Assembly (NCBI GenBank): GCA_910575275.1 | Contig: CAJTEE010000002.1 | Location: 186,001 to 250,000, forward strand | Origin: Lachnospiraceae bacterium | Lineage (GTDB): Bacteria; Bacillota; Clostridia; Lachnospirales; Lachnospiraceae | Length of the DNA: 64,000 nt | Reading direction: 5' to 3' | Shown here: positions 42,834-51,085 of the stretch, one piece after another | Numbering within the stretch: the first letter of the stretch is position 1 | How the letters are laid out: the number at the start of each line of letters is the position of its first letter | Translations under genes and position numbers: made by a program | The notes under the pieces: generated by a model | Databases searched by the model: none | What the model was told of the DNA's origin: nothing | What the model saw: the letters and a program-made list of their open reading frames with translations, nothing else

Positions 42834-44157
42834 TCTGTTCACGATGAGCGTTAACAGTCTCCGCCGCAGAAAGCTGAGGACGCTTCTGACGGTTTTAGGT
42901 GTGGTCATCGGAACGGCCTCGATCGTCGTTATGGTCTCGCTCGGCATCGGCTTAAAGGAGATGACGATGGAGCAGTACGCTTCCTACGGAAGCCTTACGC
43001 AGATCCAGGTGTACGGCAACAATTACTGGGGAGGCGAGATAAACGAGGACAGCTTCCTGGTGGATAAGAAGATTACGGAATTCTCTCGGATTCCGCATGT
43101 GAGTGCGGTATCGCCTGTTCTTACCACCTATATTGATATGCGGCAGGGCGCTTATTCGTGCGGGACGCAGCTAACCGGCGTTTCCCGGGTGGTTCTGGAG
43201 GAGATTAAGCTGGGAGAGGGGCGCCTGCCGGACCCGGGCGCGTCCACCATGGAGCTTGTTGTCGGAGGCATGGTGGCGAGAAATTTTTACAATACAAAGA
43301 CCGGAAAGAGGTTTTGGGACACGCAGGAGATCCCGGATGTAGATCTGTATAACCGGCAGTTTTTTGTCACATTTCAGAGCAGCGGGGGGAACGATAAGGT
43401 TTCCGAAAAAAAGTATATTTTCCCGGTCAGCGGCATGGTCGAGCAGAAGTACGACGAGGAAGGCAATATGCTCTATAACGAATATGGATATGGGGTATAT
43501 ACGGACATCGAGCAAATGAAAGAACAGCTCAGACGGATCTACAGAAAGAACCCGATTCCGGGGCAGCCGACGAATAAAAAGGGCAAGCCGTACAACTATT
43601 TCATCTATGACCAGGCGTATGTATATGTAGACGATATGGACAACGTGACGGCCGTACAGGAGGCCATCAATGAGATGGGCTTTGAGACGTACAGCAATAT
43701 GCAGTGGCTAGAGCAGGCGCAGCAGCAGATGGACATGATCCAGGCGGTGCTGGGAGGCATCGGTGCAGTATCCTTGTTTGTCGCGGCGATCGGAATCGCC
43801 AATACGATGATGATGTCGATCTACGAGCGTACGAAGGAGATCGGCGTTTTAAAGGTCTTAGGCTGCGCGCTCGGCGACATCCGCAGCATGTTTTTGATGG
43901 AAGCCGGCTTTATCGGCTTTTTAGGAGGAGCCGTGGGGCTTTTGCTCAGCTATGGTGTGTCTAAGCTGGTGAATCAGTTCTTGGGAGCGAGCCTGATGGG
44001 GATGGCGCCCGGAGAGGCTGTCAGCATTTCCAGGATTCCGATTGAGCTGTCGGCCTCGGCCGTGGCGTTTGCGATCCTGATCGGAATGCTGGCCGGTCTG
44101 TTCCCGGCTCTGCGTGCGATGAAGCTGAGCCCGCTTGCGGCGATTCGGAATGAGTAG
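42820..44157 (+). CDS. MacB/FtsX-type ABC permease
   Basis: The 445-residue protein has an N-terminal membrane segment (TLLTVLGVVIGTASIVVMVSLG), a core of about 270 residues, and three C-terminal segments with MMSIYERTKEIGVLKVLGCAL, the family marker. It is coupled to the CARDB gene by a 14-base overlap. With the ATPase it forms the motor of a second Mac-like machine; substrate unknown. Confidence 0.9.
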   Translation: MRFFDLFTMSVNSLRRRKLRTLLTVLGVVIGTASIVVMVSLGIGLKEMTMEQYASYGSLTQIQVYGNNYWGGEINEDSFLVDKKITEFSRIPHVSAVSPVLTTYIDMRQGAYSCGTQLTGVSRVVLEEIKLGEGRLPDPGASTMELVVGGMVARNFYNTKTGKRFWDTQEIPDVDLYNRQFFVTFQSSGGNDKVSEKKYIFPVSGMVEQKYDEEGNMLYNEYGYGVYTDIEQMKEQLRRIYRKNPIPGQPTNKKGKPYNYFIYDQAYVYVDDMDNVTAVQEAINEMGFETYSNMQWLEQAQQQMDMIQAVLGGIGAVSLFVAAIGIANTMMMSIYERTKEIGVLKVLGCALGDIRSMFLMEAGFIGFLGGAVGLLLSYGVSKLVNQFLGASLMGMAPGEAVSISRIPIELSASAVAFAILIGMLAGLFPALRAMKLSPLAAIRNE

Positions 44158-44208
44158 AAAGAATCTTTAAATGCGGCAGCCTATATTTGGGCCGGGTTGC
44201 CAGAAAAC

Positions 44209-44250
44209 GTGTACAGCCGCCGGACTGCATGGAGTCTGACGGCTGTACAC
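44209..44250. terminator. Long hairpin after the second exporter operon
   Basis: GTGTACAGCCG (44209-44219) pairs perfectly with CGGCTGTACAC (44240-44250), with an inner GGACT/AGTC stem. It lies between convergent genes; there is no T-run. A second hairpin, GTCCGG-TGAG-CCGGAC, lies at 44330-44345. Confidence 0.5.
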
Positions 44251-44350
44251 ATGATACTCTCCGCGTATTCCCTTGTCTATGGAAGGTAGGGAATGTCAAA
44301 TACGGAGTGCGTGTACTTCGGCGTGAGAGTCCGGTGAGCCGGACCCTTTG

Positions 44351-44905
44351 TTATTTTACCAGTTGGGAAATCTCTTTAAATACGGCACTGCCGGCTTTCC
44401 TAGTCAGCTCGAACAGGACCGCCTCGCTGGTGGTCAGCAGAATGCCTTCCTGTCTGGCCCGGATCAGGGCAACTTCCTTATCCGTTTCCGAACGGGAGGA
44501 AATGCAGTCCACTACCAGTACCGGCTGATAGCCCGCCGCTTTTAGATCGATGCATGTCTGCAGGACGCATACGTGGGCCTCGATGCCGCATACCAGGATC
44601 GTGGTGCGTGTGGCCTGCTCCGGGCCTCCTCCCAGGGCGGCCTTTACTTCCTCGCTTTCATAGGCGCTGAAGGTCAGTTTGTCAATATAGTTTTCGGTGC
44701 CTGCCGCCTGAAAAATCTCCGGCAGGTTCAGCCCCAGCCCCTTGGTATATTGGCCGGTGATGGTCATGGGGATCTGTAAGATACGCAGGCCTGTCAGAAG
44801 CTTTACGGAATTTTGAATCAATTTTTCCTTGTTTGCCATGGCCGGAACGATCTTTTCCTGGTAATCAATAACCAGGCAGGCGGTGGTGTCTGCTGTGATT
44901 CGCAT
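44351..44905 (-). CDS. Isochorismatase-family cysteine hydrolase
   Basis: About 184 residues from ATG 44905 (GGGAGAG upstream; the upstream frame lacks a site). The catalytic triad of the family is visible: Asp in CLVIDYQEK near residue 10, a central Lys, and Cys in CGIEAHVCVLQT. Relatives include nicotinamidase and YcaC-like hydrolases. FSAYESEEV and the short length favour YcaC/isochorismatase-like proteins over PncA; substrate undetermined. Confidence 0.85.
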   Translation of the reverse strand: MRITADTTACLVIDYQEKIVPAMANKEKLIQNSVKLLTGLRILQIPMTITGQYTKGLGLNLPEIFQAAGTENYIDKLTFSAYESEEVKAALGGGPEQATRTTILVCGIEAHVCVLQTCIDLKAAGYQPVLVVDCISSRSETDKEVALIRARQEGILLTTSEAVLFELTRKAGSAVFKEISQLVK

Positions 44906-45031
44906 AGTGATCTCTCCCTTGTCTGTTTGATAAGAAACGGCAAATGTATTTGTCATTTGCTATATTTTATCGCATTTTTCTTTGTTTGTAAAGCGGAGAG
45001 GACAAACGCAGTGTTTCCCTAAGACATTGCG

Positions 45032-45147
45032 GTTCCTGTTCATCCCGTTCACAGCAACAAGCAAAAATCCATGCTGAATCGCCTGCGGCGATGGATGTTT
45101 GCCAGTTGTTCCACGTATTCTTACGGCCAACCTACATGAACAGTAAC
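45032..45147 (+). mobile_element. MITE-like element, copy C (116 bp)
   Basis: The ends GTTCCTGTTCAT and ATGAACAGTAAC are imperfect inverted repeats. The flanks ACATTGCG (45024-45031) and GCATTGCG (45148-45155) match at seven of eight positions. The interior aligns with copy A from the left end through CACG-ATTCTTACGG and then skips about 90 bases, so it is an internally deleted form. Confidence 0.75.
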
Positions 45148-45213
45148 GCATTGCGGACATATGTTTGCGGGATGTCTGTGAACCGGAATCGATCTTTAAA
45201 TCCGAAGTGCTGC

Positions 45214-45242
45214 TTGCACGAACAAACAAAGTCTGTTATGAT
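45214..45242 (+). promoter_or_regulatory. Promoter of the alcohol dehydrogenase gene
   Basis: TTGCAC (45214-45219), a 17-base spacer and TATGAT (45237-45242), 40 bases before the start codon and just outside mobile copy C. Confidence 0.75.
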
Positions 45243-45281
45243 AAAAATAACTGAATCCTACTACATAGAAAGGGGTCACAC

Positions 45282-46439
45282 ATGGAAAATTTTGTTTATT
45301 CGGTGCCGACGAAGATCTATTTTGGAAAAGGGCAGCTTGACCGGGTCGGGATGATCGCGGCAGAGTATGGAAAAAAGGCGCTCTTGGTCTACGGGGGAGG
45401 CAGCATTAAAAGAAACGGAATTTATGACCGGGTGAAGGAGCTTCTGGAGGAGGAAGGCGTTTTGCTTGAGGAGCTCTCCGGCGTGGAGCCGAATCCGCGG
45501 ATCGAGACCGTAAGGAAAGGTGCAGCAATCTGTAAGGAGAAGGGGATCGACGTGGTTCTCGCAGTCGGCGGCGGCTCTACGATCGACTGCGCGAAGGTTG
45601 TGGCGGCCGGGGCCTGCTATGACGGGGATGCCTGGGATCTTGTGTTAAACAGCAGGAAGATCAAGAAGGCGCTGCCGGTTGTGACGGTGCTTACGCTCGC
45701 GGCGACTGGCTCGGAGATGGATCCGACGGCGGTTATTTCCAATCTGGAGACGAATGATAAGCTGGGTACGAAGAACGAACATATGCGGCCTGTAGCCTCC
45801 ATTTTGGATCCGACTTATACGGAGACGGTCAACGCATGGCATACGGGCGCGGGGACGGCGGACATCATGTCGCATATCCTGGAGTCGTATTTCTCCAATG
45901 CAGAGGGGTACATGCAGGACCGCATGGCCGAGGGTCTTTTAAAGACCTGCATTGAGTTTGGCGTGAGGGCGCTGAAAGATCCGAAGGACTATGAGGCGCG
46001 GGCGAATCTGATGTGGGCAAGCAGTTGGGCGATCAACGATTTCTTAAAGCTCGGCAAGCCGGTCGTCTGGTCGGTGCATCCGATGGAGCACGAGCTTTCC
46101 GCATATTATGATATTACACACGGGGCGGGCCTGGCGATCCTGACACCACACTGGATGCGCCATGTGTTAAGCGATCGGACGGTGGAGAAGTTCAAAACGT
46201 ATGCGGTCCAGGTCTGGGGCATATCGGCCGAGCTTCCTGCCTATGAAGCCGCCGAGCTTGGCATCGAGAAGACTGCAGAATACTTTAAGGCACTCGGAAT
46301 GCCTGCGACGCTCAAGGAGGTCGGCATCGGTGAGGAGAAGCTTGCATTGATGGCCGAGAAGGCCGCGGGGCGGCTTGCTGGCGCATATGTGGAGCTTTCG
46401 AAGGAGGAAGTAGAGCAGATCTTTAAGGATGCGCTGTAG
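45282..46439 (+). CDS. Iron-containing alcohol dehydrogenase
   Basis: The 385-residue enzyme reduces aldehydes or ketones to alcohols with NAD(P)H. The cofactor loop is GGGSTIDCAK (about 94-103); metal ligands lie in WHTGAGTADIMSHILESYF and in the His residues of HPMEHELSAYYDITHGAGLA. The opening FVYSVPTKIYFGKG is typical of the butanol dehydrogenase (BDH/YqhD) branch. ATG with AAAGGGG upstream. Own promoter and terminator. Confidence 0.92.
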   Translation: MENFVYSVPTKIYFGKGQLDRVGMIAAEYGKKALLVYGGGSIKRNGIYDRVKELLEEEGVLLEELSGVEPNPRIETVRKGAAICKEKGIDVVLAVGGGSTIDCAKVVAAGACYDGDAWDLVLNSRKIKKALPVVTVLTLAATGSEMDPTAVISNLETNDKLGTKNEHMRPVASILDPTYTETVNAWHTGAGTADIMSHILESYFSNAEGYMQDRMAEGLLKTCIEFGVRALKDPKDYEARANLMWASSWAINDFLKLGKPVVWSVHPMEHELSAYYDITHGAGLAILTPHWMRHVLSDRTVEKFKTYAVQVWGISAELPAYEAAELGIEKTAEYFKALGMPATLKEVGIGEEKLALMAEKAAGRLAGAYVELSKEEVEQIFKDAL

Positions 46440-46523
46440 AGGCAGCGTATGGTTCATGTAAGATTCCGAATGATTCAAAAAACAGGATCGGGATCTTTGG
46501 ATTGCTGCAGCGAAAGATAAAGT

Positions 46524-46574
46524 AAAAAAGCCATTCTGGCACTTCATAAGAAGTGGACAGGATGGCTTTTTTAT
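46524..46574 (+). terminator. Strong terminator after the alcohol dehydrogenase gene
   Basis: AAAAAAGCCAT (46524-46534) pairs with ATGGCTTTTTT (46562-46572); an inner stem GCACTTC/GAAGTG closes the top. It marks the left edge of the AT-rich surface-polymer island. Confidence 0.9.
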
Positions 46575-46592
46575 TTTGAAACAAAAAGGAGT

Positions 46593-48518
46593 TTGGAAAG
46601 GTATACATTTAAAATTCACGTGTTTGATGATGCGTCTTCGGATGGAACCTCCGATTTGGTGCGGGAGTATGTAGGGAAATACCCTGGACAGATCATCCCG
46701 TTTATTTCTGAAAGGAACCAGGGAGCACAGGAAAATATTTGGAATGCTTATCAATCTGTGGATACAAAGTATTGTACAGTTCTTGAATGCGACGATTATT
46801 GGTGCGATGAAAAAAAACTGCAGCTACAGATCCATGCCATGGAAACCCATCCGGAGTGTTCCTTTTGTGCGCATAATACGGTATTGTACACTCTCGATGA
46901 AAATACGCGGGAGTATGCGGATGGTTCTTTGTGGATAACAAGAAGATTATTTAAAGTCAAGAAAATAATCCATTATGCAGATATAGAGCCTATCGACATA
47001 GGCGGGTATATCCCACATATTTCATCCAGACTTATAAGGACACAATTGCTTAATTTGGACAAAATTAAGTACAAAGAAAGTATATTATTTGATTTTAATC
47101 AATATTTTTATTTGCTGCTTAAGGGCCCATATTATTATATTGACCGCGCAATGTCTACTTATCAGAAAACGGGGGAAGGAATCCATTCTGGAAAACCTCC
47201 GCTGGTGGTTTTAACAGATGAATTTGAACGGATTGGGGAATTTAACCGGCAGACGGATTTTATAATAGCAGATAAAATATTCAGGGAGTATCGGCTGCAG
47301 CTAGAGCACAGGCTTAACTTGTTTTATGATTATAAATATAAAACAGGTTATACAAAAAAAATGGATGATTCTGTAGATCCTTCTCTTTTTGATACAATGG
47401 AATATGAAGAAGAACAGGAATTTTTTACTTCTTCTAATCCTGCTGTTTTACAGAGTGAAGTTATCGAATTAAAAAAACAGTTGGATAATATAAAAAAATC
47501 TAAGACATATAGAATAGGTAGACTCATGCTATTCGTTCCGAAAAAGACAATCATCTTTTATCGGAGCTGCCGTGATAATGGATTCATTTATACATTAAAA
47601 AAAGTGCAGAGGAAAATAAAAAGGCTGATCAAAAAACTATGCGGCTATAAACCAATGTATGATAATACAGTAACATTGACCAGGGAGGACAGTGTTGTGA
47701 ATATCAGTATTCTTAAAAATAAATTGAACAAGAATTTATTTTACTTCCTTTGCAGTGCAGGAATAGGGGATACACTTCTGATCTGCGGCCTGCGTTATGC
47801 ACTGGAGGAAAAATTAAATGGCAAACTTCATTTTTTAATCCCAGCCTCCCACGAAATTCTGATGGAAATGTACGGATTTAGTGATTATACACTGGTTACA
47901 TGGGAGGGATGCAACTTAGAAAAAGTTAGTGATATGACGCCCGGCCCTGCCAAAGGTAGAATATTTGTAGCGCATCCACACATGCACCGTGAGCTGAAAC
48001 GTTTTTTTTATCCTATTAAGGAACAAATTTCCACAAAAAAATTTCTACCATGGTTTTTAGAGTTTTTAGAATTGCCTGAAAATACCAGATTACAGGAACC
48101 AACGGTGATTCCTACTCTATCAGAAGGATTACGAAAAAGACTTGAAGGAATTGCACCACTGGATAAAATTGCGCTCGTTTGCATGGAAGCAACATCGATG
48201 CTGTGGCTTCCTGAAGAATTTTGGGAGAATAAGGTAAAGGAATTAAAAAAGTCAGGTTTGACTGTAATATCAAATGCCATTAGCAGTGAGAATGTGATAG
48301 CCGGAACAAAATGGCTTAATATGAGCTTAATGGATGCGATTGCGTTGGCATATACCTGTCATTCTGTGTATGCTTTGCGAAGCGGTTTTTGCGATGCCAT
48401 CTATCTAAGGGGAAAAGATTTACATGTTTATTACCCACGTCATTCGTCCTTGTTTATTTATAGTTTGAACGATTTATTTGGACGGAATGATATAGATGAA
48501 CAAATAATCTTAGCTTGA
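46593..48518 (+). CDS. Two-domain glycosyltransferase, apparently 5'-truncated
   Basis: The frame gives up to 641 residues. Residues 8-200 are a family 2 GT-A domain with VFDDASSDGTSDLV and the metal site ECDDYW, but the first 30 or so residues of the fold (the SIIIPTYN-type strand) are missing. The start, TTG 46593, is only about three bases after GGAG and 19 bases after a terminator. Residues about 300-350 are coiled/basic. The C-terminal 270 residues (AGIGDTLLICGLRYALEEK, YALRSGFCDAIYLRG) resemble a GT-B, family 9-like glycosyltransferase. It may be inactive in its first domain. Confidence 0.65.
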   Translation: MERYTFKIHVFDDASSDGTSDLVREYVGKYPGQIIPFISERNQGAQENIWNAYQSVDTKYCTVLECDDYWCDEKKLQLQIHAMETHPECSFCAHNTVLYTLDENTREYADGSLWITRRLFKVKKIIHYADIEPIDIGGYIPHISSRLIRTQLLNLDKIKYKESILFDFNQYFYLLLKGPYYYIDRAMSTYQKTGEGIHSGKPPLVVLTDEFERIGEFNRQTDFIIADKIFREYRLQLEHRLNLFYDYKYKTGYTKKMDDSVDPSLFDTMEYEEEQEFFTSSNPAVLQSEVIELKKQLDNIKKSKTYRIGRLMLFVPKKTIIFYRSCRDNGFIYTLKKVQRKIKRLIKKLCGYKPMYDNTVTLTREDSVVNISILKNKLNKNLFYFLCSAGIGDTLLICGLRYALEEKLNGKLHFLIPASHEILMEMYGFSDYTLVTWEGCNLEKVSDMTPGPAKGRIFVAHPHMHRELKRFFYPIKEQISTKKFLPWFLEFLELPENTRLQEPTVIPTLSEGLRKRLEGIAPLDKIALVCMEATSMLWLPEEFWENKVKELKKSGLTVISNAISSENVIAGTKWLNMSLMDAIALAYTCHSVYALRSGFCDAIYLRGKDLHVYYPRHSSLFIYSLNDLFGRNDIDEQIILA

Positions 48519-48563
48519 AGCGAGTCGTTAATAGTTTTTAAACAACTGTAAAATAAAAACTTG

Positions 48564-48594
48564 AAAACAAACTCATAAATGTTTAGTTTGTTTT
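48564..48594 (+). terminator. Terminator-like hairpin after the glycosyltransferase
   Basis: AAAACAAACT (48564-48573) pairs perfectly with AGTTTGTTTT (48585-48594). It lies 25 bases before the next gene. Confidence 0.55.
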
Positions 48595-48619
48595 GATAAA
48601 GGCAGACAGGGAGGAATAA

Positions 48620-50098
48620 ATGAAAACAGACTATATGATTGTCCAAGCAGGCGGAAAAGGGACTCGACTGGAGCATTTAACCACAAATAAGCCCAAAGCC
48701 CTTGTACCCGTTAAAAACTTACCGATGTTATTTCATTTATTCAGAAAGTTTCCGGATAAGAAATTTATCATTATTGCAGATTATAAACGTGAGGTACTAC
48801 ATTCCTATTTAGAGGCTTTCGGAAATGTGAAATACCAGATTGTTGATGCGGATGGGGAAGGAACCTGTGGCGGTTTACGGCAGGCTATAGAATTACTGCC
48901 GGAAAACGAGCCGTTTATGCTTGTATGGTCGGATTTAATTTTACCGCAATCGTTTGAGATGCCAGAAGAACCCCATAATTATGTCGGGATATCTCAAAAA
49001 TTCCCCTGTCGATGGAAGTATGAAAACGGAAAGTTTACGGAAGAACGCTCGATCGAGCATGGTGTGGCCGGACTGTTTATTTTTAAAGAGAAAGCTGCTC
49101 TCAAACATATTCCTAAAAGTGGGGAGCTGGTACGTTGGCTTAGCCAAAGCAAAGAAAAGTTCGAGGTACTCGGTCTAGCCGGAACACAGGAATTTGGGAC
49201 TCTTGAAGAATATAACAAACTTGCAGTTCTTAAGACACGGCCGTTTAATAGCCTGACGATATCTGAGAAAGTTGTCATCAAAAAAGCGGTTGATGAACAG
49301 GGAGAAATACTGGCAGAACGCGAGAAAGCGTGGTATGAGTTTGCAAAGCTACATAGCGTGGCGGTAATTCCACAAATTTTTGATACAAATCCGCTGAAAA
49401 TGGAGAGGATTGATGGTGGCAATATTTATGAACAACGGCCTTCACTGGAATTGTTGTCTGAGATTGTTGCGGCCATAAAACAGCTCCACACAATAAAAAG
49501 CCAGCCGGCTGACAGCTTCAGTGTAAGTGAGGCATATTATGGCAAGACAATGAGCCGTCTTGACAAAATCCGCGATCTCGTTCCATTTGCGGACAGGCAT
49601 GTAATTCTGGTAAATGGCCGTGAATGCCGTAATATTTTTTTCTATCGCAGAGATTTCGAACAGATGATAAAAAGGTACAAATGCAAAACATTTGTTTTTA
49701 TCCATGGCGATTGTACATTTTCGAATATCATGTTACGAAAAAATGGCGCCCCTGTCCTGCTTGATCCACGCGGATATTTTGGCTATACGGAACTGTTTGG
49801 TGATCCTAACTATGACTGGGCAAAATTATTCTATTCCATTGTTGGGAACTATGACAGATTCAATTTAAGAGATTTTCGGTTAATGATAAAAGACAATGCT
49901 GTCCATTTGAACATAAGTTCAAACGGATGGGAGAATTTAGAAAATGATTTTTTCAGGTTAAGTGGTGTGAATGAAAAAACGATCAGGCTTATTCATGCGA
50001 TAATTTGGCTGTCGCTTACCACTTACGCCTGGCAGGATTACGACAGTATTTGCGGTGCTTTCTATAATGGGTTGTATTATCTGGAGGAATTACTATGA
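48620..50098 (+). CDS. Sugar nucleotidyltransferase fused to an APH/choline-kinase-like kinase
   Basis: The 492-residue protein joins two activities. Residues 5-200 are a nucleotidyltransferase with GGKGTRL, NKPKALVPV and the metal site WSDLI; residues 215-480 are a phosphotransferase with the catalytic loop HGDCTFSNIMLR (about 361-372) and the metal Asp in LLDPRGYFG. A sugar or alditol would be phosphorylated and then coupled to a nucleotide, or the reverse. ATG with AGGGAGG upstream. Its stop overlaps the SIS gene (ATGA), so the three enzymes 48620-51035 are translated together. The substrate cannot be read from sequence. Confidence 0.8.
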   Translation: MKTDYMIVQAGGKGTRLEHLTTNKPKALVPVKNLPMLFHLFRKFPDKKFIIIADYKREVLHSYLEAFGNVKYQIVDADGEGTCGGLRQAIELLPENEPFMLVWSDLILPQSFEMPEEPHNYVGISQKFPCRWKYENGKFTEERSIEHGVAGLFIFKEKAALKHIPKSGELVRWLSQSKEKFEVLGLAGTQEFGTLEEYNKLAVLKTRPFNSLTISEKVVIKKAVDEQGEILAEREKAWYEFAKLHSVAVIPQIFDTNPLKMERIDGGNIYEQRPSLELLSEIVAAIKQLHTIKSQPADSFSVSEAYYGKTMSRLDKIRDLVPFADRHVILVNGRECRNIFFYRRDFEQMIKRYKCKTFVFIHGDCTFSNIMLRKNGAPVLLDPRGYFGYTELFGDPNYDWAKLFYSIVGNYDRFNLRDFRLMIKDNAVHLNISSNGWENLENDFFRLSGVNEKTIRLIHAIIWLSLTTYAWQDYDSICGAFYNGLYYLEELL

Positions 50099-50670
50099 AA
50101 CATTTCAAAAACAATCTGGACATTATAATTAACGCAGCGCGCTCGATTGACGAGAAGGAATTTGAACGGTTACTGTCTGATTGCGCAGGCACATTAAACA
50201 AAGAAAGAAAAATTATCGTTTCGGGACTGGGAAAAAATGTACCCATTTGTGAAAAATTTGTAGGAACTTTAACCTCGGTGGGGATACCTGCTGCATTCAT
50301 GCATACAAATTCTGCTTTTCACGGTGATTTGGGGCTTGTGAAGGAGGGGGATTTAGTGATTCTCCTGACAAAAAGCGGGGAGACCGCTGAATCGGTACAA
50401 CTAGTGCGATCTTTGGAGCAGCGAAACTGTACTCTATGGTTACTTTCCTTCAGCCATACCAGCACACTGTATCGGGAAATCCGCAATAGAGTGATTATTG
50501 AACTTGAACATGAAGGAGATAAATGGAATATATTACCCAATAATTCAACGGTTTTAAACTTGATCATCCTACAGGAGCTTGCAATGCGTCTGATCGACAT
50601 ACTTGATGTGAGTCTCGACGAATTGCGTAAAAATCATCCTGGTGGCGCGATTGGAGCACAGTTAAAATGA
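50095..50670 (+). CDS. SIS-domain phosphosugar isomerase
   Basis: The 191-residue protein is a single SIS domain of the KpsF/KdsD or GmhA kind: IIVSGLGKNVPICEKF, MHTNSAFHGDLGLV and LLTKSGETAES are the sugar-phosphate binding blocks, and it ends with the NHPGGAIGAQL motif shared with arabinose-5-phosphate isomerases. The CBS domains of full KpsF are absent. It starts by ATGA overlap with the fusion kinase and ends by ATGA overlap with the HAD gene. Confidence 0.85.
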   Translation: MKHFKNNLDIIINAARSIDEKEFERLLSDCAGTLNKERKIIVSGLGKNVPICEKFVGTLTSVGIPAAFMHTNSAFHGDLGLVKEGDLVILLTKSGETAESVQLVRSLEQRNCTLWLLSFSHTSTLYREIRNRVIIELEHEGDKWNILPNNSTVLNLIILQELAMRLIDILDVSLDELRKNHPGGAIGAQLK

Positions 50671-51035
50671 TAGAAATTTCTTCTCTTGAACATACTTGGA
50701 TTCTGGATTTAGACGGAACCCTCGTAAAACATAACGGATATTTAGACAACGGCTATGATTCATTGCTTGAAGGTGCAAAAGGCTTTATTGATTCGATTCC
50801 GCCCGAAGATTTTATCATTATCTTAACATCCCGCAGAAGCGAGTACAGCGAATTAACAGAGAAATTCCTTCTTGAAAACAAAATTAGATACAATTGTATT
50901 TTATATAATGTGCCATATGGAGAGCGAATTTTGATTAACGACCGTAAACCCTCCGGCCTTGCTACGGCAGTTGCTGTAAATATAGAAAGGGACGATTTAA
51001 ACGATTTGCAGGTCAAAATCAATAAGAAACTTTAA
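50667..51035 (+). CDS. HAD-superfamily sugar phosphatase
   Basis: The 122-residue protein has the HAD motifs: DLDGTLV (motif I, nucleophile Asp), LTSRR (motif II), and INDRKPSG (motif IV region). It lacks a cap domain, like GmhB or KdsC-type phosphatases that act on sugar phosphates. Coupled to the SIS gene by a four-base overlap, it probably removes a phosphate within the activated-sugar pathway. Confidence 0.8.
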   Translation: MIEISSLEHTWILDLDGTLVKHNGYLDNGYDSLLEGAKGFIDSIPPEDFIIILTSRRSEYSELTEKFLLENKIRYNCILYNVPYGERILINDRKPSGLATAVAVNIERDDLNDLQVKINKKL

Positions 51036-51085
51036 TGGGATCCATTCGATTCATTTAAAAAAGAAAATAATGAAAGAGAAACATC

